Positions 1 through 12,124 of a stretch of 64,000 bases of DNA are shown here, in pieces (the first letter of the stretch is position 1; each line of letters begins with the position of its first letter). Location of the stretch: contig OU342823.1 in assembly GCA_910591455.2 (NCBI GenBank), positions 21,124,153-21,188,152 on the forward strand, in the 5' to 3' direction. Source of the stretch: Pholis gunnellus (lineage: Eukaryota > Chordata > Actinopteri > Perciformes > Pholidae). Under the pieces are notes generated by a model. That model had not been told where the DNA came from. It made no database searches and saw only the letters and a program-made list of their open reading frames with translations. Made by a program: the position numbers and the translations under genes.

Positions 1-610
1 GGGGAGCACCACCATACTAACCGTTGTGGACAATTGGGGTATCAACCGCCCCTGTTTCCGGCCCAAGAGAAGGAGGTGTCATCAGTCCAAGCCAACCTCC
101 GTAGGTGCCGATAGATATGGAGGGAGGTCCAGTCGGCGCTCCAACGTTCGGCCGCCCAGAACAAGCGCCTCACTGACTGTCACCGAACCCCTGCACCCAC
201 TTATTGTCCTGGCCAAAGGGTATGGCTTTCACCCCTTCAGGTGGAATCCCGTAAGTTGGCACCCCGGTTCGTCGGACCCTTCGAAGTGGACAAGTGGCTT
301 AAACTCCCATCCTCTTTAAAAGTCCATCTTACCTTCCACGTTTCACTGCTCAAGCCAGTTTCCTCCAGTCCCCTGTGCCCTACCGCCGACCCCCTACCAC
401 CCCCCCAGGTTGTCGATGAACACCCTGTTTCCGATATCCAGCGGATTCTGGATGTCCGCCACCAGGTCCGGGGATTCCAGTACCTCATTGACTGGGAGGG
501 TTATGGCCCAGAGGAACACTCCTGGATTCCTCGTGGCTCCTTCACGGATGCTTCCCTTGTCCGGGACTTCCATCGGGATCATCCGAACAAGCCCGTTGAG
601 GGGGGGGTAC
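1..610 (+). pseudogene. Ty3/gypsy retrotransposon pol 3' end (integrase C-terminus and chromodomain), broken
   Basis: Frame 1 from base 1 reads as the C-terminal part of a fish Ty3/gypsy (chromovirus-like) integrase. A segment with the motif YQPPLFP and HRTPAPTY is followed by RKLAPRFVGPFEV and FHVSLLKP, then by a chromodomain with FQYLIDWEGYGPEEHSWIP at about 475-540. The chromodomain in this family directs integration to chromatin. An in-frame TAG at 112-114 interrupts the reading frame, and the stretch between GPFEV and LKLPSSLKVH looks shortened compared with relatives. The copy is therefore a relic. The rest of the element lies upstream of the window. A purine-rich tract of G residues at about 597-608 sits directly before the LTR, as expected for a polypurine primer site. 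Confidence 0.85.
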
Positions 611-661
611 TGTCACGGCTCCGCTGTGACTCCAGCTCGTTCTTGGTGTCTCCCCTCTGTT

Positions 662-719
<58 letters not shown>

Positions 720-1073
720 ACCTGCCGGCAATCAGACCTTCAATCTCATGCAGCTCAAACACCCCGGCTTCCTTCACTCTCATCGCCAGATTGTTTCGTT
801 AGCTCAGTGGTAGCTACAACCTTGGCCCCTCTGAGTTTTTCCCTCTACTAAGAGTTTGTTGAACTTCGCTTACCTGAGATTACTAACTTGTTTTTCCTTT
901 GTGTCTCAAGATCCCGGTGCCGATGTCGCAGCCCAGCCGCCGCCGCTCACGCCGCCTCACCTTCCTACTCGCATTCTCCGCCGGCTCTACGAACAACTCA
1001 AATAAACCTATTTCCTTTACCTACACTGCTGACTCGGTGTCTGCTTATGGGTCCAGGATAACCTTCTCTAACA
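611..1073 (+). mobile_element. 3' LTR of the Ty3/gypsy element
   Basis: The sequence begins TGTCACGG immediately after the polypurine tract and appears to end TAACA near 1073, giving TG...CA ends. An AATAAA at 1001-1006 is a suitable poly(A) signal. A (TG)n run of about 26 units at 667-718 lies inside the LTR. The 5' LTR is outside the window, so LTR divergence cannot be judged. The exact right end is estimated. Confidence 0.7.
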
Positions 1074-1098
1074 CTAAATAGCACTAAAACTAAATTAC

Positions 1099-1298
1099 CT
1101 TACAGTCATTTAGCAGACCCTTTTATCCAAAGTGACTTACAATTCAGATCACACACAGGCACAAATATGGGAGCAATTTCTGGGGGTTAAGTGTCTTGCT
1201 CAAGGACACATCGGCACGTAACTAGTGGAGCCGGAGATCGAACCGCCGATACTTTGATTGAAGGACGGCCCTGCTCTCCACTTAGCCATGGTTGCCCT
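1099..1298 (-). mobile_element. tRNA-derived SINE, copy 1
   Basis: On the minus strand the unit starts with a tRNA-like head. It has an A box TGGCTAAGTGG (about 1278-1288) and a B box GGTTCGATCT (about 1235-1244), followed by the body TGTCCTTGAGCAAGACACTTAACCC and a tail GTCTGCTAAATGACTGTAA. The same family recurs in the opposite orientation at 50404-50602. It is a fish SINE and not a functional tRNA gene. The minisatellite starts directly at its head end. Confidence 0.8.
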
Positions 1299-3000
1299 AA
1301 ATCAATGGTAGTAATACTAGTAGTACTATAACTAAATCAATGGTAGTGATACTAGTAGTACTATAACTAAATCAATGGTAGTAGTACTAGTAGTACTATA
1401 ACTAAATCAATGGTAGTGATACTAGTAGTACTATAACTAAATCAATGGTAGTAGTACTAGTAGTACTATAACTAAATCAATGGTAGTGATACTAGTAGTA
1501 CTATAACTAAATCAATGGTAGTAGTACTAGTAGTACTATAACTAAATCAATGGTAGTGATACTAGTAGTACTATAACTAAATCAATGGTAGTAGTACTAG
1601 TAGTACTATAACTAAATCAATGGTAGTAGTACTAGTAGTACTATAACTAAATCAATGGTAGTAATACTAGTAGTACTATAACTAAATCAATGGTAGTAGT
1701 ACTAGTAGTACTATAACTAAATCAATGGTAGTAATACTAGTAGTACTATAACTAAATCAATGGTAGTAGTACTAGTAGTACTATAACTAAATCAATGGTA
1801 GTAGTACTAGTAGTACTATAACTAAATCAATGGTAGTAATACTAGTAGTACTATAACTAAATCAATGGTAGTAGTACTAGTAGTACTATAACTAAATCAA
1901 TGGTAGTAGTACTAGTAGTACTATAACTAAATCAATGGTAGTAGTACTAGTAGTACTATAACTAAATCAATGGTAGTAGTACTAGTAGTACTATAACTAA
2001 ATCAATGGTAGTAGTACTACTAGTACTATAACTAAATCAATGGTAGTAGTACTAGTAGTACTATAACTAAATCAATGGTAGTAGTACTAGTAGTACTATA
2101 ACTAAATCAATGGTAGTAGTACTAGTAGTACTATAACTAAATCAATGGTAGTAATACTAGTAGTACTATAACTAAATCAATGGTAGTAGTACTAGTAGTA
2201 CTATAACTCAATCAATGGTAGTAGTACTAGTAGTACTATAACTAAATCAATGGTAGTGATACTAGTAGTACTATAACTAAATCAATGGTAGTAGTACTAG
2301 TAGTACTATAACTAAATCAATGGTAGTGATACTAGTAGTACTATAACTAAATCAATGGTAGTAGTACTAGTAGTACTATAACTAAATCAATGGTAGTGAT
2401 ACTAGTAGTACTATAACTAAATCAATGGTAGTAATACTAGTAGTACTATAACTAAATCAATGGTAGTGATACTAGTAGTACTATAACTAAATCAATGGTA
2501 GTGATACTAGTAGTACTATAACTAAATCAATGGTAGTAGTACTAGTAGTACTATAACTAAATCAATGGTAGTAGTACTAGTAGTACTATAACTAAATCAA
2601 TGGTAGTAATACTAGTAGTACTATAACTAAATCAATGGTAGTAGTACTAGTAGTACTATAACTAAATCAATGGTAGTAATACTAGTAGTACTATAACTAA
2701 ATCAATGGTAGTAGTACTAGTAGTACTATAACTAAATCAATGGTAGTAGTACTAGTAGTACTATAACTAAATCAATGGTAGTAGTACTAGTAGTACTATA
2801 ACTAAATCAATGGTAGTAGTACTAGTAGTACTATAACTAAATCAATGGTAGTAGTACTAGTAGTACTATAACTAAATCAATGGTAGTAGTACTAGTAGTA
2901 CTATAACTAAATCAATGGTAGTAGTACTAGTAGTACTATAACTAAATCAATGGTAGTAGTACTAGTAGTACTATAACTAAATCAATGGTAGTAATACTGG
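1299..3000. repeat. 35-bp minisatellite, about 48 copies
   Basis: Head-to-tail copies of a 35-bp unit containing ATCAATGGTAGTAGTACTAG followed by TAGTACTATAACTAA. Variation between copies is nearly confined to one position (GTAGTAC, GTGATAC or GTAATAC), and these variants partly alternate. The array starts at the SINE boundary and ends at a truncated unit. No open reading frame crosses it. Confidence 0.97.
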
Positions 3001-3595
3001 AACTAAATGCATTAAATAAACCCAATAATAATAAATAAATGAATAAATGTATTCTGTTGTCTCATTTTGTATCTTTCTTGTGATTATGAGATACAGAAGT
3101 CATCACGAAAGGTAATAATTAATAATCATGGTATTTATTTGAATACTAACAAACAGCAGGCGGAGGTATAAATGATGGTATAAAGGGTCATGAGGTATTT
3201 CAGAAGCTTGCTCATTAATCTCTGTGTGACGGATGTTGGAAATCGTTTGTGTCCGGGAGCAAAACGTGTGCAGCGATGTGACAAAAGCACTTTATTATTC
3301 CTCTGATGAGAATGGAAATCAATGAAAGCCTGAGCTGCTTTCAATGGCGCTCACTAGTCTTGATTGACCGGTTTTGGTTCCTGAACGCAGCACGGAAACA
3401 TTAGAGCTCTGCTGCTCTCAGCAACATAACTTCATTCATACTTTATTCATCCATACAACAAACATACAAACTAAATATATATATATATTTACTCACATAT
3501 ATTACATCATCTATTAGGATGTATCATTTACTTGTAGTGTTTTGTGACTGACGGGAAAGTGTGTGTGTGTTGTCAGATCAATTTACTGAAACTCA

Positions 3596-3637
<42 letters not shown>

Positions 3638-3867
3638 TGACCACATCTTGAACTCAAAACTTTGAGTCTTCTTTAAAACGTCTGAGAGGAAGTTGAGAGT
3701 TCACCTGACAGTCAAACACACACAACACCACTGTTATATAAAAACTGTTTTACATCGTGACATCGAGGAGGCGCACACACACAATGGTCTCTCCCTCCAT
3801 CCTCAGTATTGATCGTCTGCAGGCAGCTGATCGTCTCTGTCCAGAAACACACTCCATTTACTGATTA

Positions 3868-3910
<43 letters not shown>

Positions 3911-3947
3911 TGGGTTAACCTCGATGTTATTAATTCTGTTGATCATT
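3001..3947. other. Gene-free stretch with simple repeats
   Basis: No coding signal is visible. Contents are AT-rich DNA, a short TA run near 3476-3490, a (TG)n tract at about 3600-3635 and a (CA)n tract at about 3871-3905. Confidence 0.7.
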
Positions 3948-6545
3948 GTTCAACTGGACCGGATGAATAAAGTTTTGTTATATTGTTGTTATTGAACAGG
4001 ACTGAATGAATAAAGTTTTGTTATAATGTTGTTATTGAACAGGACTGGATGAATAAAGTTTTGTTATATTGTTGTTATTGAACAGGACTGAATGAATAAA
4101 GTTTTGTTATAATGTTGTTATTGAACAGGACTGGATGAATAAAGTTTTGTTATAATGTTGTTATTGAACAGGACTGTATGAATAAAGTTTTGTTATATTG
4201 TTGTTATTGAACAGGACTGGATGAATAAAGTTTTGTTATAATGTTGTTATTGAACAGGACTGTATGAATAAAGTTTTGTTATATTGTTGTTATTGAACAG
4301 GACTGAATGAATAAAGTTTTGTTATAATGTTGTTATTGAACAGGACTGGATGAATAAAGTTTTGTTATATTGTTGTTATTGAACAGGACTGGATGAATAA
4401 AGTTTTGTTATATTGTTGTTATTGAACAGGACTGAATGAATAAAGTTTTGTTATATTGTTGTTATTGAACAGGACTGGATGAATAAAGTTTTGTTATATT
4501 GTTGTTATTGAACAGGACTGGATGAATAAAGTTTTGTTATATTGTTGTTATTGAACAGGACTGGATGAATAAAGTTTTGTTATATTGTTGTTATTGAACA
4601 GGACTGGATGAATAAAGTTTTGTTATATTGTTGTTATTGAACAGGACTGGATGAATAAAGTTTTGTTATATTGTTGTTATTGAACAGGACTGGATGAATA
4701 AAGTTTTGTTATATTGTTGTTATTGAACAGGACTGGATGAATAAAGTTTTGTTATAATGTTGTTATTGAACAGGACTGGATGAATAAAGTTTTGTTATAT
4801 TGTTGTTATTGAACAGGACTGGATGAATAAAGTTTTGTTATATTGTTGTTATTGAACAGGACTGAATGAATAAAGTTTTGTTATATTGTTGTTATTGAAC
4901 AGGACTGGATGAATAAAGTTTTGTTATATTGTTGTTATTGAACAGGACTGGATGAATAAAGTTTTGTTATATTGTTGTTATTGAACAGGACTGGATGAAT
5001 AAAGTTTTGTTATATTGTTGTTATTGAACAGGACTGGATGAATAAAGTTTTGTTATATTGTTGTTATTGAACAGGACTGGATGAATAAAGTTTTGTTATA
5101 TTGTTGTTATTGAACAGGACTGGATGAATAAAGTTTTGTTATATTGTTGTTATTGAACAGGACTGGATGAATAAAGTTTTGTTATATTGTTGTTATTGAA
5201 CAGGACTGGATGAATAAAGTTTTGTTATATTGTTGTTATTGAACAGGACTGGATGAATAAAGTTTTGTTATATTGTTGTTATTGAACAGGACTGGATGAA
5301 TAAAGTTTTGTTATATTGTTGTTATTGAACAGGACTGGATGAATAAAGTTTTGTTATATTGTTGTTATTGAACAGGACTGGATGAATAAAGTTTTGTTAT
5401 ATTGTTGTTATTGAACAGGACTGGATGAATAAAGTTTTGTTATATTGTTGTTATTGAACAGGACTGAATGAATAAAGTTTTGTTATATTGTTGTTATTGA
5501 ACAGGACTGAATGAATAAAGTTTTGTTATATTGTTGTTATTGAACAGGACTGGATGAATAAAGTTTTGTTATATTGTTGTTATTGAACAGGACTGGATGA
5601 ATAAAGTTTTGTTATATTGTTGTTATTGAACAGGACTGAATGAATAAAGTTTTGTTATATTGTTGTTATTGAACAGGACTGAATGAATAAAGTTTTGTTA
5701 TATTGTTGTTATTGAACAGGACTGGATGAATAAAGTTTTGTTATATTGTTGTTATTGAACAGGACTGGATGAATAAAGTTTTGTTATATTGTTGTTATTG
5801 AACAGGACTGGATGAATAAAGTTTTGTTATATTGTTGTTATTGAACAGGACTGGATGAATAAAGTTTTGTTATATTGTTGTTATTGAACAGGACTGGATG
5901 AATAAAGTTTTGTTATATTGTTGTTATTGAACAGGACTGGATGAATAAAGTTTTGTTATATTGTTGTTATTGAACAGGACTGGATGAATAAAGTTTTGTT
6001 ATAATGTTGTTATTGAACAGGACTGGATGAATAAAGTTTTGTTATATTGTTGTTATTGAACAGGACTGGATGAATAAAGTTTTGTTATAATGTTGTTATT
6101 GAACAGGACTGGATGAATAAAGTTTTGTTATATTGTTGTTATTGAACAGGACTGGATGAATAAAGTTTTGTTATATTGTTGTTATTGAACAGGACTGGAT
6201 GAATAAAGTTTTGTTATATTGTTGTTATTGAACAGGACTGAATGAATAAAGTTTTGTTATATTGTTGTTATTGAACAGGACTGAATGAATAAAGTTTTGT
6301 TATATTGTTGTTATTGAACAGGACTGGATGAATAAAGTTTTGTTATATTGTTGTTATTGAACAGGACTGAATGAATAAAGTTTTGTTATATTGTTGTTAT
6401 TGAACAGGACTGGATGAATAAAGTTTTGTTATATTGTTGTTATTGAACAGGACTGGATGAATAAAGTTTTGTTATATTGTTGTTATTGAACAGGACTGAA
6501 TGAATAAAGTTTTGTTATATTGTTGTTATTGAACAGGACTGGATG
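3948..6545. repeat. 43-bp minisatellite with an AATAAA hexamer in every unit, about 60 copies
   Basis: Tandem 43-bp units, TGGATGAATAAAGTTTTGTT followed by ATATTGTTGTTATTGAACAG and GAC. Only two positions vary commonly: GGATG/GAATG and ATATTG/ATAATG. Each unit carries, on the + strand, AATAAA followed within about 5-25 nt by a U/GU-rich stretch. That is the layout of a vertebrate cleavage and polyadenylation signal. The array lies about 2.7 kb upstream of xrcc2 on the same strand. Whether it is transcribed cannot be told from sequence. Confidence 0.97.
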
Positions 6546-7849
6546 TGGACCACATGACCGACTCTTTGATCAGCAACACACACAACAGCAGCCACTGTGA
6601 AGGGCACAACCTTTGTAATGGGCTCCCCCACAGTAGACCTGCTCCATTTCAAGCAGGTGTGTGGTCATTTCTTCTCAAGTAATTGGGTTCATAAAGAGCC
6701 CTAAAGGACCTCAGTTAAACCTGTAACAATGGACAAAGTCACGATTATCATGATGAAGGCGCCATTGAGTTAAAAATGAACAGGGAAATTGTATAATACC
6801 TTAATAACTTTATTTGGTTGGATTTTGGACGGCCATCATTACCTTAGCTCCATGAATGTAATGGTGGAAATAAAAGCTGCAGGACCCAATCAATTATTAT
6901 GATAACTATATTTGTTAAATGTTTAGACTATCTTTCTCTGCAGTAAAGTCACAAATGGCAACGCATCACACAGTGTTCCCTCTGGCCGACAGTTTCTCTG
7001 CCTGGACTCGGGTTCTTGCCCCACTGAAATAAACCCGGAACCACCACAGTCCTCCTCTGCAGACGGGTATAGTGTCTTATTTTGTAATGGATTATAATAA
7101 AATATGAATGTTTTTAACATTACTCTAATGTTTTTACAGAATTCAAACACATTATTATTTGAGCTGACAATGAAATACAAAAATGTATCATTTCACAAAA
7201 ACAAGCCTTTAATGGCAAAGGATACAAATACACCAACGACAACATGAGGAAAAAACTGGGAAACCTGCTGACAACATATAAAAGGGCCAAAGACCAATCA
7301 CCTGGAATACTGCTTGCTCTGTGTCTTAAATGTTTGTTGGACTCTCTTAGTATCAATCTTCAATTTTCCCTGTTCAGTATTTTGCCACCTACAATATAAC
7401 TATGTATCTCTGCAGACAAACTTAAAATAACCACTTTGTACTTGTGATTTGAATGGAATCCTGATGTGTCCTGTGGTGGGGAGTGCACCTCCAGGTCCTT
7501 TCAACACCTCCTTCCCCAGTCAGATGCCATCAACTGTGGAATTGCCTGATGATGACGAACAGCGACCCGGTCCTTCAACCAGAGCACCTCGAGGGGAAAA
7601 AGGCAGCAGCAACAGTCCTCCATGAGAGCAGTCCCACGCTGGACGAGTGGAGTCACTGCTGAGGTGGAGGCGACTGAAAGAGAGAAGAAGAGAGAGATTT
7701 GAAAAGAAAATGGTGACGTGTATGGGTCAAATGCTAATTAAAAAAACATTGAACAGCAAAAATAAATTATTGCATTACTGAAAGAAAGCACAAAATAAAA
7801 AATGTTTACCAATATTCATGTGTCTGACAAATTTCATTCAGAAACTAAG
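6546..7849. other. Gene-free stretch, no recognisable element
   Basis: Unique-looking, moderately AT-rich DNA. Short open frames on both strands show no recognisable family. A stretch near 7480-7680 reads on the + strand with a Pro/Asp/Glu-rich short peptide that could be a remnant of a transposon accessory protein. The evidence is too weak to name it. Confidence 0.5.
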
Positions 7850-8110
7850 TCAAAAGGAGCAGTGTTTGGCTGGTTGACCACGATAACCCATCGACGAACC
7901 GCTGCTGCTCACCCTGTGGAGGCACAGCAGACGTCTTGGTGATGCATCACTCTGAGGCATCCTGGACACCAGCTCACACACATGTGTAAAGAAAAGTGTA
8001 ACTAAAAGTATTGTGAAGGTGTCTACTGTCCTCTCTGAAGAAGACCCTGCTCATCTTCGTCAAGTTGGTCACCTGACTCCAAACACATGTTGTGAAGAAT
8101 ACAACACGCG
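7850..8110 (-). pseudogene. PIF/Harbinger transposase relic
   Basis: On the minus strand, around 8043-8105, the translation contains CILHNMCLESGDQLDEDEQ. This matches the conserved C-terminal CCxLHN segment of PIF/Harbinger DDE transposases (DDE_Tnp_4). Downstream on the same strand the frame is broken by stops. Only this short segment is convincing and no terminal repeats were found, so the copy is a fragment. Confidence 0.6.
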
Positions 8111-8775
8111 TTATTATCGCGTTAACGCATTCATTCATTAATTAATGCCGGCAATTATGTTATTGCTCGTTAACGCAGTTTTCTATTTGTTATTAAACGG
8201 ACATTTTTAACACAAGAAGGCAGCGAGCGGTGAACAGCTGTTTGTGTGGCGTCTCTTCCTGCTGCTGCGTACATTTATAACAAACACCACATATTAGCGT
8301 AGCATAGTGTCTGACCAACATACCAACAAAAGCAAAAAATAAATGATTCATTTAAATGATTGTTGTAGAGTTTTTAAAGTGTTTAGTTAGTAATATGTAT
8401 AATAATCACATCATTTAGTTATCACTACTGAGAGTTTAACAAACATTATAACATGACGTAGATAGGTTTGCAGGTTTAAGATGTATATTTAAATTCATCT
8501 CTGACACACATGAAGATAAAGTTGTGAACACGTCTGAATATCTATGATCAGAATCATTATAACTGTGTTATAACTGCTGCTGTGTGAAGAGAATCCTGCT
8601 GTTAACAAGAACCTGATGAGTTTAACGTGTTTAAACCAAATGTTGTTGACCTTTAGTTCATAGAGCAGCACTTTAACATAAAAGTAAACAATACACTACT
8701 TAATCGCGATTAATCGCAAAGAAATCATGAGATTAATCATGATTGCAAATTGTAATCGTTGCCCAGCACTAATTA
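8106..8775. mobile_element. Probable non-autonomous hAT-like element
   Basis: The right end contains ATCGCGATTAATCGCAAAG and AATCGTTGCCCAGCAC (about 8702-8770), typical of terminal regions of a widespread fish hAT-type family. The left end has the related ATCGCGTTAACGC motif (about 8117-8129). No transposase frame lies between them and the target-site duplication was not resolved, so the boundaries are approximate. Confidence 0.45.
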
Positions 8776-9011
8776 ATACATATTTATATAAATATAATAT
8801 ATATATTACATTAATATTATTATATTACAACATATAGTACAATTATTATTATTTTTTTACCGTGTATACATAAATACGTTTTGTTGCCCAAATATATTTG
8901 TGCACTCCCTTGGCTGCGCACACCAGACACTACGGTAACACACCACTCCTGTACATTACGGTAAGAAAACATAAACAGGAAGTGAGCTCAAACAGAAGCG
9001 GCTATAATCAA

Positions 9012-9176
9012 AAGAAGAAGAAGAAGAAGAAGAAGAAGAAGAAGAAGAAGAAGAAGAAGGAGAAGGAGAAGAAGAAGAAGAAGAAGAAGAAGAAGAAGAA
9101 GAAGAAGAAGAAGAAGAAGAAGAAGAAGAAGAAGAAGAAGAAGAAGAAGAAGAAGAAGAAGAAGAAGAAGAAGAAG
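9012..9176. repeat. (GAA)n polypurine microsatellite beside the xrcc2 start
   Basis: About 55 near-perfect AAG/GAA triplets, interrupted once near 9060-9070 by GGAGAAGGAG. The purine strand is the xrcc2 sense strand. The tract ends 45 bp before the xrcc2 ATG, so it lies in its promoter or 5' UTR. Long mirror-symmetric GAA tracts can form triplex (H-DNA). The apparent poly-lysine frame through it is an artefact. Confidence 0.95.
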
Positions 9177-9204
9177 GCAGCGGCAGAATTTGTTTATTGA
9201 GAAG

Positions 9205-9225
9205 ATGAAGCTCGTGCTGAAATGA
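9205..9225 (+). promoter_or_regulatory. Upstream ORF overlapping the xrcc2 start codon (ATGA)
   Basis: ATG at 9205 opens a six-codon frame (MKLVLK) whose TGA stop at 9223-9225 overlaps the xrcc2 ATG at 9222-9224 as ATGA. If the mRNA starts upstream of 9205, ribosomes could terminate on the start codon and reinitiate. The transcription start is unknown. Confidence 0.45.
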
Positions 9226-12052
9226 CTGAAAGCGGCGCTCAGGTCAGAAAGTAAACTCGTAACTTTACGTTCACGTGCTTGAAGTAGCTCTCTGTGTTAT
9301 AACAGCACCGTGTGTACAGACGGAATACGTCTAATACCTGGATTAAAGATCGGACTTCCCGGTTCAATAAATCGTTAGCGAAACGTTGCTGAAATACAAA
9401 CGATAACTCTGTAAGCGTAGTGAGGTAGACAACAAGCTAGTCAGTCACCTGATCTCACGTGAGCAGCGTTTCACTTCCTGAAGATAAAAGTGAAGCACAA
9501 AGACCCACAAACAGCAGCAGCTGAAGGAGGCTGAAAGGATCAAAGCATCTCCAGGGAGGAGACGGTGGTTTGGTGATGTTTATGGAGCCAGACTTCAGCC
9601 AATCATTGACTGCAAAGGATTTCCCTCCAAGTATTACAAATAATGATTATATTCACAATTGTGTTAGTTTGTCCAGTTACTGCTGATCCTCTGAACATGT
9701 GGTGACTGTGGAACAGTGGCTGTATTTCATAAACGTTATTGTTTTGTTTAATCCATTGAATTAGAGCTGAAAGTCTTCTTTCAGCTTTATTGTCCAAATA
9801 CTTATTGTCCAAATACTTATAGTGTGTGTGTGTGTGTATATATATATATGTTTATATATATATATATATATATATATATGTTTTTATTCAAAACAAATAC
9901 ACAATACTAAACATATCTTCACAGTCTCACTAGTTTGACCAAATCACTGAAACGTTAATGTAGCAGTATTTATGTAATAAAGCAGAAAGAGAACGTGACT
10001 TTGGTCACACTACACTATATAACAGGAAAGTTATTGAATATTATTTCCAATAACAAATCCTCTGCAGTGTACAAAAGCAGACTTCTCAATAATGACTGCT
10101 GTAGTACAACTCAAAGCGCCCCCTGCTGGTGAAACACATGTTGGTCACAGACACTAGCAGAGGGAACGTATTGAAAAGAGTTTTCAGTAAAAAGTCACAG
10201 AAATAAATCAAAAGCATATTTTACCAAAATAACAGTTGTAGTACAACAAGGAGAAGCCCATTGATGTGTGGAGTGATTTTGGTCACATTACATTGCATGA
10301 CAGTGAAGCTATTGAATATTGTTGAAGTAGGTATTCTACGCATTGCACTTTGTAGACGGTCCCTGTTTGTCCAGCTCGGAGGAGCGCGAGAGAACTGTGT
10401 TCATTACGTCAAAGCTGTAGCTTGTTGTCTACTTCACGACGCTTACAGAGTTTATTGAACCGGGAAGTCCGAATCTTTGAATATCTTTCCAACTTTACCT
10501 AAATTGAATGAGACTAAATACATCGGGAAACATACGACTAATACCTGGATTACTACTAGAGCACGTCATTTTACAAGAGTACTGACTAGTGATGGTACGG
10601 TCCATAAACAGTTATACATGATGGTTATACATGATGGTACTGTATATTAACAGATGATGGTACGGTCTATAAACAGATGATGGTACGGTCTATAGACAGA
10701 CATGGTACAGTCTATAAACAGACATGGTACAGTATATTAACAGATGATGGTACGGTCTATAAACAGACATGGTACAGTATATTAACAGATGATGGTACGG
10801 TCTATAAACAGACATGGTACAGTATATTAACAGATGATGGTACGGTATATTAACAGATGATGGTACGGTATATTAACAGATGATGGTACGGTCTATAAAC
10901 AGACATGGTACGGTATATTAACAGATGATGGTACGGTCTATAAACAGACATGGTACGGTATATTAACAGATGATGGTACGGTATATTAACAGATGATGGT
11001 ACGGTATATTAACAGATGATGGTACGGTCTATAGACTGTAGACTGATCAGTTGTGTCTCTGCAGCTTTTTGCTCGTCTGGAGGCCCGTCGTTGTCTGAAG
11101 GACATCGAACCTCAAATGTTTCCTGAAGATGGAGGACCCAACCATGGTGACTGACCACGCCCACTTCCTGTCAGCACGGGTCACATGACATCAAGGAACC
11201 AAAGCATAAAGATATTAGCATTAGCAGCATTAGCATTATTACAGATGAGTGTTGACTGATCAGCTCACATGTGTTTCACAGGTGAGGTGGTTGAGCTGTA
11301 TGGAACAGAGGGAACAGGTGAGTTCACGTCACAGGAAGTACTTCTACCTTTACCTGGTTTGAACTTCCTGTAAAGTGTGTGTGTGTGTGTTGTGTTGTAT
11401 ATATATATATATGCATCTGTGTGTGTGTGTTTCTTAGGTAAGACAGAATTGCTCTACCACCTGCTGTGTCGCTGCGTGTTGCCGGTAGCATCCGGCGGTC
11501 TGGAGGTGGACGTTGTGTTTGTGGACACCGACTACAGTCTGGACATGTTACGACTGGTCAGCATCCTGGACAGCAGACTGAATGCTGGTACACACACACA
11601 CACACACACCGGGGGTCGTACTGGGAACATAATTCAACTCTGGATGTTCAGGCTGTGGCTGCAAAAACTGACATTCATCCATAGTATGTCAATGAATTAC
11701 TGAAGATTATAAGAATCTGTCTCTCTAGCTGGTTCTCCCGGCTCGTCCTGCTCCGGTTCAGATGAGGCAGCGTTGCGTTCGTGCCTGTCTCGCCTCCTGG
11801 TCGTCCACTGCTCGTCCTCCTCCCAGCTCCTCCTCACCCTCCACTTTCTGGAGACTTCCCTGTCATCGCGGCCCGGACTCGCACTCCTCCTCATCGACAG
11901 CATCTCCGCTTTCTATTGGCTGGACCGCTGCCAGGGCGGGGCCAGCATCGCTAAACAGGAAGAGAAACTCAGCAAGTGTGCAGAGCTGCTGGGTCGGCTG
12001 CTAAGGTAGCTGTTCATCGACTAGAACGGGTATCCCATTACATTACAAGGTG

Positions 12053-12124
<72 letters not shown>

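Noticed and set aside
1299..3000. CRISPR array
   Set aside because: Units are contiguous with no unique spacers, and the genome is eukaryotic. The same applies to every other array here.
8898..9200. Poly-lysine reading frame
   Set aside because: Translation of a GAA/AAG microsatellite with no flanking protein homology.
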